Shown piece after piece: positions 9,482 to 17,218 of a stretch of 45,239 nucleotides of DNA. The stretch's first letter is position 1. Each line of letters opens with the position of its first letter. The DNA comes from an uncultured Phocaeicola sp. (GTDB lineage Bacteria > Bacteroidota > Bacteroidia > Bacteroidales > Bacteroidaceae): the NCBI GenBank assembly GCA_947626525.1, contig CANQSM010000016.1:1-45239 (forward strand), written 5' to 3'. Made by a program: the position numbers and the translations under genes. The notes beneath the pieces are model-generated. The model was not told the origin of the DNA. It saw nothing but the letters and a program-made list of their open reading frames with translations, and ran no database searches.

Positions 9482-11047
9482 ATGAAAAAATCATTTTTTT
9501 TAGGTGCCCAGTTCGCTGGATTGATGTTGCTGGGCGGTTTGACTGTGGTTGGCTGCTACGAAGGAGATAGTGATGCTGTAGACTATATGGAACCTACACC
9601 TCCAGGAAAAGCCACGTATGAGTTGTATTGTACCGTAGAGGATGCGGACGGTAATGCAGTGGAGGGTGCAACCGTTACTATATCCTTCGATAATACGGAG
9701 GTTGAAACGGTGAAGACTGGAGCTAATGGTAGTATTACTTACAATGCGACTAACAACGGACCAGGCCTTTATTCGTTAAAGGTGGAGAAAGAAGACTATA
9801 TTACGGTTAATAAACCGGCTCAGCAAATGTTTAAGGTGGAAGATGGAAGTGTCGGTATACTGAACTTTAACGTTGTGTTGAAGGCACTTTCTGAAGATTC
9901 AAGTTTCGGTGTTCCCGATGTAACGAACGAGAAAGTGAGCCAGGATATTATGGACAATGTGAAAACTTCTGTTATCGACTATCTGAAAGGACAAAGTGAA
10001 ACTCCAGAATTGGTAAAAAATGCTTTGGATGACGCTTCAACCGAGGCCATCATTGTGGATGAGGTGGTAGACGGTAAGACCCAGAAATTGCATGCTACGA
10101 AGGTGGTGATTCCAGTACGTTTCGAGAAGAGTCAGCGTACGGTTGACTACGTTTCGTTGGCAGGCTATGAAATTAACGGTAGCAAACCCGTGGATTCATG
10201 GACTGCGCAAGCAAATAAATACTTCAACGTAAAAGAAGATGGGTATACGATGGAGCCTTCTTCTACTATCCTTGATACACAGGTTGGCAAGCAGCTAATG
10301 GGCTATAATATCGAAATGGCCATTGTAACCGAGAACCTGACATTCAATTGCGGTGAGAATAAGGAAAGTATCACTTCATCGGTTTTCCGTCCGGTAGGTA
10401 GCGTAAACGTTATAGGTATTTATGTAAACAAAGAACCGGTGGAAAACGAGATTGTAGCGGATATTGATCCGGAAACTCAGAATAGTATTTTGGAGGATGT
10501 GAAGACGTCTATGACAGGTTTGGAAGTAGAAGGTGCCACAGTGAATGTCGATGCTGTGGAATCAGATATTATTACTTTGGAGGTAGAGGGTAGCAATGTG
10601 GACGTTGTCCGGGTGACTGTTCCTTTGGAATTGGAAAAACAAACTAGCGAAAAGGATGTAGTTTTCCTTGCCCCGATTAGCGTAGGTTATGAATATGAAG
10701 ACGGCAGTTTCAAGGCTGTTCGTGCTGCCATTGATTATTCTAAAGCTGAGTGGCTTGAACAAGCCAATGCTTACTTTAATGTGCAGGCTCCCGGATTAAA
10801 GAAAGATATAAAAGAAATCCATTATAATAATGCTGCCGGATATCCAATCAAGGGTTACAAGGTGATGGAATATTTTGTTGTTCGTAACTTGACATTTGAG
10901 TGCGGCGAACAGTTGGAGGAGTATACCGGTAGGGTGAGATATGCGTATTCGGGTGAATTGAAAGTTGTACATGAAGACGAAACCCACGATGACCACCACG
11001 ATAATGGTGGAACTGCTTGGGGTGGCGGTACAACAGGACGTAATTAA
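9482..11047 (+). CDS. Lipoprotein with Ig-like N-terminal domain and duplicated C-terminal domain
   Basis: 521 residues. A signal peptide ends in the lipobox TVVGC (Cys25), followed by acidic residues. Residues ~47-120 look like a carboxypeptidase-regulatory/Ig-like fold (V-E-D-A-D-G-N-A-V-E-G-A-T-V). Two related blocks follow, about 155-320 and 325-500: each opens with an acidic helix (D-I-M-D-N-V-K-T-S versus S-I-L-E-D-V-K-T-S), has a W-x-x-Q-A-N-x-Y-F-N-V motif, and closes with N-L-T-F-x-C-G-E. The tail is His/Asp- then Gly-rich (DETHDDHHDNGG), a possible metal site. I recognise no function. It may belong to a Bacteroides DUF3869-like group, but I am unsure. Confidence 0.75.
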   Translation: MKKSFFLGAQFAGLMLLGGLTVVGCYEGDSDAVDYMEPTPPGKATYELYCTVEDADGNAVEGATVTISFDNTEVETVKTGANGSITYNATNNGPGLYSLKVEKEDYITVNKPAQQMFKVEDGSVGILNFNVVLKALSEDSSFGVPDVTNEKVSQDIMDNVKTSVIDYLKGQSETPELVKNALDDASTEAIIVDEVVDGKTQKLHATKVVIPVRFEKSQRTVDYVSLAGYEINGSKPVDSWTAQANKYFNVKEDGYTMEPSSTILDTQVGKQLMGYNIEMAIVTENLTFNCGENKESITSSVFRPVGSVNVIGIYVNKEPVENEIVADIDPETQNSILEDVKTSMTGLEVEGATVNVDAVESDIITLEVEGSNVDVVRVTVPLELEKQTSEKDVVFLAPISVGYEYEDGSFKAVRAAIDYSKAEWLEQANAYFNVQAPGLKKDIKEIHYNNAAGYPIKGYKVMEYFVVRNLTFECGEQLEEYTGRVRYAYSGELKVVHEDETHDDHHDNGGTAWGGGTTGRN

Positions 11048-11098
11048 TACAGCGCGGGTTGTGCCGTAATGGTTGAATCGGAAGAAATGATGGAAGAA

Positions 11099-11830
11099 AT
11101 GAGAAGAGTCATGGTTGTCATAGGCTTGTTATGTCTCTTAGGTTGGACTACGGCTTGGGCGCAATTGACTTGTGGCGTGACCGGATTGTTGCATGCGCCT
11201 TCTGCCGAAATGCAGAAGGACGGTACTATCATGGTGGGAGGCAACTTCATGAATAAGGAACTGACTCCTCCCACATGGTATTATCACACGGCCAACTATT
11301 ATGTGAACGCCACCCTGCTTCCTTGGTTCGAGTTCGCATACGTCGCCACGGTGTTCAAGATGTTGCAACCTACCACCGGACGTCTGCGTTATTGCAACCA
11401 GGACCGTCATTTTGCTTTCCGCTTCAGACTGACGGCGGAGAAGGAGAAGATGCCCGCCTTGGTGGCCGGCATTCAAGACCCTTACGTTTTCAGCTCCGGA
11501 GAAGTAGTTGCAGAGAAGGGCAACGGGTATTTCTCTCGTTTCTATTTGGCTGCCACGAAACACTTTCGGTGCAAGGAGGCCGGAATATTGGGGGTGCATG
11601 TGTCTTACCTGTATAATCGCCGTGAGGATTATCCTTTGAACGGTGTGGCGGGAGGCGTCACTTTTTCTCCATTGTTCTTCCCTTCGTTGGAATTTATCGG
11701 AGAGTACGATACCAAGGACTTTGCGTTAGGTGCGCAGTGCCTGCTTTTCAACCGCTTGAATGTGTTGGTGGAGATGCAGGGGATGCGCTACTTCTCGGGA
11801 GGCCTTACTTATAAAATATATTTAAAGTAA
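11099..11830 (+). CDS. YjbH-like outer-membrane protein, N-terminal-half type
   Basis: From ATG 11099 the product is 243 residues with a clean signal peptide (MRRVMVVIGLL to AWAQ). An upstream in-frame ATG at 11069 would add ten acidic residues, which suits a signal peptide poorly. The mature protein follows the YjbH N-terminal pattern: G-V-T-G-L-L-H-A-P-S-A-E-M near the start, then R-H-F-A-F-R-F-R-L, P-A-L-V-A-G-I-Q-D-P, Y-L-A-A-T-K-H-F and G-V-H-V-S-Y. It ends in a probable beta-strand (TYKIYL). It is 18 bp ahead of the OmpA gene. A lone half protein together with the 8223 gene suggests a split YjbH. Confidence 0.7.
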   Translation: MRRVMVVIGLLCLLGWTTAWAQLTCGVTGLLHAPSAEMQKDGTIMVGGNFMNKELTPPTWYYHTANYYVNATLLPWFEFAYVATVFKMLQPTTGRLRYCNQDRHFAFRFRLTAEKEKMPALVAGIQDPYVFSSGEVVAEKGNGYFSRFYLAATKHFRCKEAGILGVHVSYLYNRREDYPLNGVAGGVTFSPLFFPSLEFIGEYDTKDFALGAQCLLFNRLNVLVEMQGMRYFSGGLTYKIYLK

Positions 11831-11847
11831 AAATCTTCATTATAAAT

Positions 11848-13047
11848 ATGAAAAATAGATTAGTATTCATGTCTTTGCTCCTGTCGGGATGTTGCACTTT
11901 GGCTATGGCCCAGAGCGGAAAACATTATTACAGCGAGCGTTTTCAAGACAATCTGTTTATCAGCGTGGGAGTAGGCGGACAAACCTGCCTTAACCCTGAT
12001 AACAAAGATTATGGATTTAGTCATTCCATTACTCCACAGCTGTCATTGTCTATCGGTAAATGGATAAACCCGGTATGGGGTGTCCGTCTGCAGGGAGCCG
12101 GAATCTGGTCAAAGTTGAACCAGAAATTTGTAACAAAACCCAACGAGGGGGCACTTCAGGAAGACTATTATGGATATAAGAACAAGTTTGTCCAGACTCG
12201 TATAGACGGATTGTTCAATATCAGCAATGCCCTTTGCGGTTATAATCCGGATCGCCTTTTCACGGTGAGTCTCTTCATGGGACCGGGCCTGACTTTTGCC
12301 AAGACTTATTTGGTGAAAGAGCCTCAAGGGGTTCCGTCAGCCAATGGTCTGGAAGCCAAGGACGCGGAACAAAAGAGCGATATGAAGGCATTGATTACCG
12401 GTTCGCTTGGTTTGACGGGTGCGTTCAATGTTAGCAAGAACTGGGATATCAATCTTGAAATCCGCGGTGATGTTTCTCCTTCCATTTATGGAAAGAAAGG
12501 CGCGGAAACGGAAGGTGCGGTAGCGGCTTTGGTAGGCGCCACGTATACTTTCGGCCGTGGAAAGCATTTTGTCGCTTCGGCTACTTGCAATCATGACATC
12601 GATGCCCTGAATGCGGAAATCAACCGCTATCGCGAACAGTTGGCCGCCAAGGAAGCCGAATTGGAACGTGCCAAGGCCAATGCGAACGTGAAGCCGGAAG
12701 TGCGTACCGAAGTGAAGGAAGTGGTGATTGCCGGCAAACAGGCGTTCTTCTTCCGTCTGGGTGGTTCTACTTTGTCTAAGGAAGACCGGGTTAATGTGAA
12801 GTTGATTGCCGAACACCTGAAAGCCAATCCGAGTGTGAAATATAAGGTGGCCGGATATGCCGACCAGGCTACGGGTAATGACAAGATCAACCAGACATTG
12901 TCGGAGAAACGCGCTCAGGCAGTTGCCGATGCGTTGGTGGCCGAAGGTGTTGATAAAGACCAACTGGAAGTCGTTGGATGCGGCGCTACGCCAAACATGT
13001 TTGGTGAAGACCGTCTGAACCGAATTGTTATTTTAGAATCTCGCTGA
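11848..13047 (+). CDS. OmpA-family outer-membrane porin
   Basis: 399 residues. Signal peptide (~1-21, AMAQ), an N-terminal eight-strand-like beta-barrel region (~25-230), a charged coiled-coil linker with repeated A-x-E-x-E-x-A-K (~245-280), and an OmpA C-terminal peptidoglycan-binding domain (~285-399). The last domain shows V-A-G-Y-A-D, L-S-E-K-R-A-Q-A-V and L-N-R-I-V-I-L-E. It closes the four-gene operon and would tether the outer-membrane assembly to the cell wall. A strong terminator follows. Confidence 0.9.
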   Translation: MKNRLVFMSLLLSGCCTLAMAQSGKHYYSERFQDNLFISVGVGGQTCLNPDNKDYGFSHSITPQLSLSIGKWINPVWGVRLQGAGIWSKLNQKFVTKPNEGALQEDYYGYKNKFVQTRIDGLFNISNALCGYNPDRLFTVSLFMGPGLTFAKTYLVKEPQGVPSANGLEAKDAEQKSDMKALITGSLGLTGAFNVSKNWDINLEIRGDVSPSIYGKKGAETEGAVAALVGATYTFGRGKHFVASATCNHDIDALNAEINRYREQLAAKEAELERAKANANVKPEVRTEVKEVVIAGKQAFFFRLGGSTLSKEDRVNVKLIAEHLKANPSVKYKVAGYADQATGNDKINQTLSEKRAQAVADALVAEGVDKDQLEVVGCGATPNMFGEDRLNRIVILESR

Positions 13048-13095
13048 TGAGCGGATTTCCGTTGGTGAATCATTAACTTTTTACATCAGGACTTT

Positions 13096-13150
13096 GGAGG
13101 GGGAAAGGGATGAGCGGTCTGTTCCGTTCTGCCTTTCTCCCTCTTTTTTA
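13096..13150 (+). terminator. Terminator of the envelope operon
   Basis: GGAGGGGGAAAGG pairs with CCTTTCTCCCTC across a ~23-nt loop, then a run of six T. It lies 49 bp beyond the OmpA stop. Confidence 0.85.
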
Positions 13151-13183
13151 ATTGGAGACTTGAACATCCTGAAAAGGTAAGAG

Positions 13184-13229
13184 AAAGAGCCGTATCATTC
13201 CTCGAGACAGAGTTTGATACGGCTCTTTT
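13184..13229 (+). terminator. Second, perfect stem-loop terminator
   Basis: A perfect stem of 14 bp (AAAGAGCCGTATCA with TGATACGGCTCTTT) followed by TTTTA. Because the arms begin with A-runs and end in T-runs it could act in both directions, and so also end the minus-strand miniprotein transcript. Confidence 0.75.
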
Positions 13230-13376
13230 AGATTGGGTAGTTGAACTTCGCAATTTGCCGGAGTGGTCATTTTAGTTTTGACACGCCTCCGTTTTGCTGA
13301 GTTCTTGCGAATCTGTTCAGATTCTCATTCATTTGTTCTTTTTTAAGAAGTGACGTCGTCGGACGTACACTTGCCT

Positions 13377-13469
13377 TTACTTTTTCGTGTTGGTTTCGAC
13401 TACTGCAATGACACTTAAAACAGTGAAAACGGCTACGATAGCCAACAGAATTGATACTTGTGCTGTCAT
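13377..13469 (-). CDS. 30-residue single-pass membrane miniprotein
   Basis: Too short for usual gene callers. Starts with ATG at 13469 (complement) and ends with TAA at 13377. The product opens with MTAQVS, has one uninterrupted hydrophobic helix of ~18 residues (ILLAIVAVF then TVLSVIAVV) and ends with a hydrophilic ETNTKK tail. This is the shape of small membrane-bound subunit or regulator proteins. Strong support comes from a consensus promoter about 75 bp upstream on the same strand. No function can be assigned. Confidence 0.7.
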   Translation of the reverse strand: MTAQVSILLAIVAVFTVLSVIAVVETNTKK

Positions 13470-13545
13470 AATTTTAATCTTTTTACCTTTTAACTAATAA
13501 TCCTATTTTAAACTTGTTATCCTTTGTGATTCGTAAATCACGATG

Positions 13546-13576
13546 CAAATATAAGGCTGTTTTTATTCATGGCAAG
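13546..13576 (-). promoter_or_regulatory. Promoter of the miniprotein gene
   Basis: On the minus strand, CTTG (13573-13576) and TATATTTG (13546-13553) are separated by 19 bp, a good fit to TTTG-N19-21-TAnnTTTG. Transcription should begin near 13540, inside the palindrome GTGATT-CGTA-AATCAC (13526-13541), which may be an operator or a 5' hairpin. Confidence 0.65.
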
Positions 13577-13899
13577 GAAAATGTGCTGAAAAACATAAAA
13601 CAAGGCGTTTTTCTTGATGTATATCAAAAAAAACAATCAGGACTCCATAGCGAGCGGAAAAAATAGAAAAAGAGAAGATATACGGCTGTTTTTAAGGGAT
13701 TGTTACAATTGTGGACTCTATTTGTTGCGTAAAAGCGCGTTTATTAGGCGGAAATAATGTATTTTTGTTTTGTGAATGACGCTTAACCTTTTAAATCTGT
13801 TATGAGCACTTGTTTTTAGCCCGTCGGAAAATACGTGATTTTGTAAAACAGGCATTGGCTGTGTGATGGAAACTATAATATATAAATGTATATACACAA
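13577..13899 (+). promoter_or_regulatory. Non-coding leader of the UROD-like gene
   Basis: No gene is seen. A -7-like element TATTTTTG lies at 13760-13767, leaving a ~125-nt leader before the start codon at 13900. There is no clear TTTG at 19-21 bp upstream. I see no recognised riboswitch. Confidence 0.4.
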
Positions 13900-15027
13900 A
13901 TGAAAGACGAATTTAATGTAAATTTGGCAGATTCACAGGCAACGGTTGTGACACCGGTTGAGGCGGAAAAATTTGATATAGAGGGGTATGCTGACTATGC
14001 CGGACAGCTGGATGAAAACTGCGCCCGTTTCTGGTCTGCCGATTCTGGTGTGCTGGTCTATAGACGAATGCGTGTAAAAGAGGTCTTTGCTGAGGATTGT
14101 CGTGATACGAAAAAATCTTTGGAATGGCAATTGGGCGCTTTACGGCAAAGTATGAAGTTCAAGGCAGATATTCCAAACTTTCTGGAACCGTGGTATGGAC
14201 TTGGAACTGTAGCTTCCGCCTATGGTTTCGGATATGTTTGGGAGAAAGGGCTGGCTCCGGCGGTGGATGGCAAGTTCGCTTCCACGGCAGCGCTTCTGGA
14301 AGCTCCTTATAAGCCTGTGGCTGAAACGGAAATAGGGAAACATACGTTGGAGATGGTATCCTATTTTTTGGATAAGACAAAGGGAAAAGTTCCTATGTCG
14401 TATTGTGACGTACAGTCTCCGCTGAATACGCTTAGCAATATCATAGACTCCAATCAGTTCTATATGGATTTTTACTTGGATGCGGATACCATGCATCGGG
14501 CTATGGACCGTACGGCTGATTTACTGATTGATTTTACTCGTGCCCAGTTGGAACTCATTGGAGACGCATTGGCCAAGCCGGGACATGGATTTGCTTCGAG
14601 CCGGCGGTTTGACGGGTTGGGGATGAGTGATGATACCATTACCATGCTCTCTGCCGATTTGTATATGGATATGGCCGTACCGGCTATGGTAAAAGCCGGT
14701 GACGCTTTTGGGGGAACTGTATTCCATTCTTGTGGGAACTGGAGTGACAAGAAAGCGGATATTGTTTCTATTCCGAATATCCGAATGGCGGATGGGGCCT
14801 TTTCGAAGGGAACTGATCCGGGGGCTAATCCGACAGAGGGATATGCCGATACATTTGCCGGAACAGGGGTGGTCTTGAATGCCCGTATTGTAGGTTCTCC
14901 GGAAGTGGTGGAGGCTAAAGTGAAAGAGTTGTGGAAGCCGGGTATGAAGCTGATAGTAGTGACTTATTGTGAAACACCGGAAGAACAGGAGTATGTATAC
15001 AATAAAATTCATGAGATATGTTGTTGA
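13900..15027 (+). CDS. UROD/MtaA-family methyltransferase-like protein
   Basis: 375 residues, cytoplasmic. Belongs to the uroporphyrinogen-decarboxylase superfamily, probably the corrinoid methyltransferase (MtaA/MtbA-like) branch rather than HemE. The reason is the HSCGN motif at 276-280, which matches the zinc-binding HxCG of that branch, and the lack of the HemE N-terminal arginine signature. Also visible are the Y-C-D-V-Q-S-P-L-N-T segment and the C-terminal V-V-T-Y-C-E-T-P. It overlaps the MFS permease gene by ten bases, so the two are translationally coupled and the permease probably imports its substrate or a related compound. No corrinoid protein gene is visible nearby. Substrate unknown. 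Confidence 0.8.
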   Translation: MKDEFNVNLADSQATVVTPVEAEKFDIEGYADYAGQLDENCARFWSADSGVLVYRRMRVKEVFAEDCRDTKKSLEWQLGALRQSMKFKADIPNFLEPWYGLGTVASAYGFGYVWEKGLAPAVDGKFASTAALLEAPYKPVAETEIGKHTLEMVSYFLDKTKGKVPMSYCDVQSPLNTLSNIIDSNQFYMDFYLDADTMHRAMDRTADLLIDFTRAQLELIGDALAKPGHGFASSRRFDGLGMSDDTITMLSADLYMDMAVPAMVKAGDAFGGTVFHSCGNWSDKKADIVSIPNIRMADGAFSKGTDPGANPTEGYADTFAGTGVVLNARIVGSPEVVEAKVKELWKPGMKLIVVTYCETPEEQEYVYNKIHEICC

Positions 15028-16307
15028 ATGAAACCAAAATAGGCCATTATCGCTGGCGTGTTATCGCTTTGTTGTTTTTTGCAACGACAATCAATTATAT
15101 AGACCGTCAGGTGTTGGGCATGCTGAAGCCTGTTATTTCGGATGAAATTCATATTACGGAAGCCGATTACGGCTATATAGTGTCTGCCTTTCAGGCCGCT
15201 TATGCCATCGGACTGCTGTTTGTAGGCCGTATGGTTGATAAAATGGGGACGCGTATTTCTTATGCTCTTTCCATTGTGGTGTGGAGTGTGGCCGGCTGTT
15301 TGCATGCCGTGGCGCGCGGTCCGTTCGGATTTGGAATAGCCCGTTTCTTTTTAGGCATTGGTGAAAGTGCCAATTTTCCTGCGGCTATCAAGGCTACGGC
15401 AGAGTGGTTCCCGATAAAGGAACGCGCTTTGGCTACGGGAATATTTAATTCGGGAAGTAATGTGGGGGCTGTGGTGTCTCCTATTATCGTTACGTTTCTT
15501 ACCGTCCGGTATGGGTGGCAATGCGCTTTTGTTGTGACCGGTTCTTTGGGGCTTATTTGGTTGATATGTTGGCTTTTGTTTTATAGATTGCCTCAGGATT
15601 CCAAAAGACTTTCCAAGGCGGAGTACGTTTATATTACGCAGGACGACCATAAAGGAGAGGCGAAAGTGGAGGAAGGCGGTAGTTTGGAGAAGGATAAGAT
15701 AAACTGGTGGGAATTGATGAGAGAACGGAGTACTATTGGTATCTGTCTTTCCCGCTTTGTCTGTGACTGGGTGTGGTGGTTCTTTCTTTTCTGGACACCG
15801 GACTTTATGGAGAAGAGTTATGGAGTGAACATACAGCAGATGGTACTTCCGTTGATAGTGATTTACACCTTTTCGTCATTCGGTGGCATTGCGGGTGGCT
15901 ACCTCTCTTCCAAATTGATTAATATGGGGCATCCGATTGGTTTCTCTCGCAAGGCGGCTTTGCTGACTTGCGCATTGTTGGTCGTTCCGGTGGCGTTGAT
16001 TCCTGGCATCAATTCGTTATGGATTTCCATTGCTATCATCAGCCTTGCCTGTTTTGCGCACCAAGGCTGGGCTTCTAATATCTATACGTTGGTTTCGGAC
16101 TATTATCCGAAGAACAGGGTAGCTACCATGACCTCCATTGCCGGATTTACGGGCTCTATCGGTGGGGTATTGGCGGCTTCTTTCGTAGGGAATGTTCTTC
16201 AGATAACAAGAAGCTATTTTATTGTATTTCTTATTGCTGGTTTGGCCTATCTGGTGGCATGGCTCTGTTTGCAGTTGTTTTTGCCTCGCATGAAAGTGGT
16301 TGGATAA
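15018..16307 (+). CDS. MFS permease, ACS/hexuronate-transporter type
   Basis: 429 residues with about 12 membrane helices. The N-terminal N-Y-I-D-R-Q-V-L-G motif in helix 1, the D-K-x-G-T-R loop between helices 2 and 3, and G-I-G-E-S-A-N-F-P-A-A-I-K-A in helix 4 mark the anion:cation symporter group (ExuT and relatives), which imports hexuronates, tartrate and other organic acids. The start at 15018 overlaps the end of the UROD-like gene. Whether the substrate is a sugar acid cannot be told from sequence; pairing with a methyltransferase-like gene makes a methylated carboxylate a guess only. Confidence 0.88.
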   Translation: MLLNETKIGHYRWRVIALLFFATTINYIDRQVLGMLKPVISDEIHITEADYGYIVSAFQAAYAIGLLFVGRMVDKMGTRISYALSIVVWSVAGCLHAVARGPFGFGIARFFLGIGESANFPAAIKATAEWFPIKERALATGIFNSGSNVGAVVSPIIVTFLTVRYGWQCAFVVTGSLGLIWLICWLLFYRLPQDSKRLSKAEYVYITQDDHKGEAKVEEGGSLEKDKINWWELMRERSTIGICLSRFVCDWVWWFFLFWTPDFMEKSYGVNIQQMVLPLIVIYTFSSFGGIAGGYLSSKLINMGHPIGFSRKAALLTCALLVVPVALIPGINSLWISIAIISLACFAHQGWASNIYTLVSDYYPKNRVATMTSIAGFTGSIGGVLAASFVGNVLQITRSYFIVFLIAGLAYLVAWLCLQLFLPRMKVVG

Positions 16308-16316
16308 TGTAACCGA

Positions 16317-17156
16317 ATGAAGAATCAGATGGCACGATGCAGAAAATACGGATGGATTGTTCTCCTGTGTGTGGGTATGCCGATGTGGGCGCAAACATAC
16401 AGGGAAACGGTTGAGAAGGCCTTTGCTATGGCCGAAAAAGATAGTTTGGTACAGGCGGAGGCCCTTTTTAAGGAAGCTTTGAAGCTGGGGCCTTCCTACG
16501 CCTATAATGCTGTGGTCTTTTCTCGTCTGGGTGCCATACAACAGCGTTTGAACCGACCGGATGAGGCTTTGGAATCCTATACATATTCATTGAATATAGC
16601 TCCTAAATCCATCCAGACCTTGTTGGATCGCGGAGCATTATATTTGAATCAGGAAAATCCGGATCGTGCTTACATGGATTATTGTGAAGTGCTGGATTTG
16701 GATTCGGATAATGAAGAAGCATTGTTGTTCCGTGCATACATTTATATGAAAAGGCGTGACTATAAAGCTGCACGTCTTGATTATACTAAACTGTTGTCAA
16801 ACAACCCGAAACATTATAATGGGCTATTGGGAATGGCTTTGTTGAATCAGAAAGAAAAGCGTTATAAAGAGGCTTTTGAGCACTATGCCAAATTGGTGGA
16901 GGCTTATCCGGAAGATGCTTCTTTGTATGTGGCTCGCGCCGAATTGGAACAAGAGATGGGGAGTTGGGAGCTGGCTTTGCTGGATATGGATGAAGCCATT
17001 CGCTTGAGTCCGTCTACTGCCGAAAATTATGTGGCGCGCGCTGCCATTTATTTGCATTTGGAGAAGAAGGTCCAAGCTCAGGCTGATTTGGAGAAAGCGG
17101 TGGAGAGTGGCACGCCCCGTAGTACTCTGCAGGAGATGTTCAGGCAATGTAAATGA
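16317..17156 (+). CDS. Exported TPR-repeat protein
   Basis: 279 residues. A signal peptide with a basic start and cleavage near MWAQ is followed by six to seven consecutive 34-residue tetratricopeptide repeats covering the rest (e.g. S-R-L-G-A-I-Q-Q-R-L and A-R-A-A-I-Y-L-H-L). Likely a periplasmic protein-interaction scaffold. It starts 9 bp after the permease stop and so may be the last gene of that transcript. It converges on recQ with only 62 bp between. Confidence 0.85.
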   Translation: MKNQMARCRKYGWIVLLCVGMPMWAQTYRETVEKAFAMAEKDSLVQAEALFKEALKLGPSYAYNAVVFSRLGAIQQRLNRPDEALESYTYSLNIAPKSIQTLLDRGALYLNQENPDRAYMDYCEVLDLDSDNEEALLFRAYIYMKRRDYKAARLDYTKLLSNNPKHYNGLLGMALLNQKEKRYKEAFEHYAKLVEAYPEDASLYVARAELEQEMGSWELALLDMDEAIRLSPSTAENYVARAAIYLHLEKKVQAQADLEKAVESGTPRSTLQEMFRQCK

Positions 17157-17218
17157 ATAAAAAGAGGAGATTGATAGATGTAAGCCCGGCATGTGTGGAA
17201 ATGCAGGCAGGACCGGTT

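Noticed and set aside
13526-13541. CRP or FNR operator
   Set aside because: The half-sites GTGA/TCAC are 8 bp apart (CRP needs 6), and TGAT/ATCA are 6 bp apart (FNR needs 4). Kept only as an unassigned palindrome.
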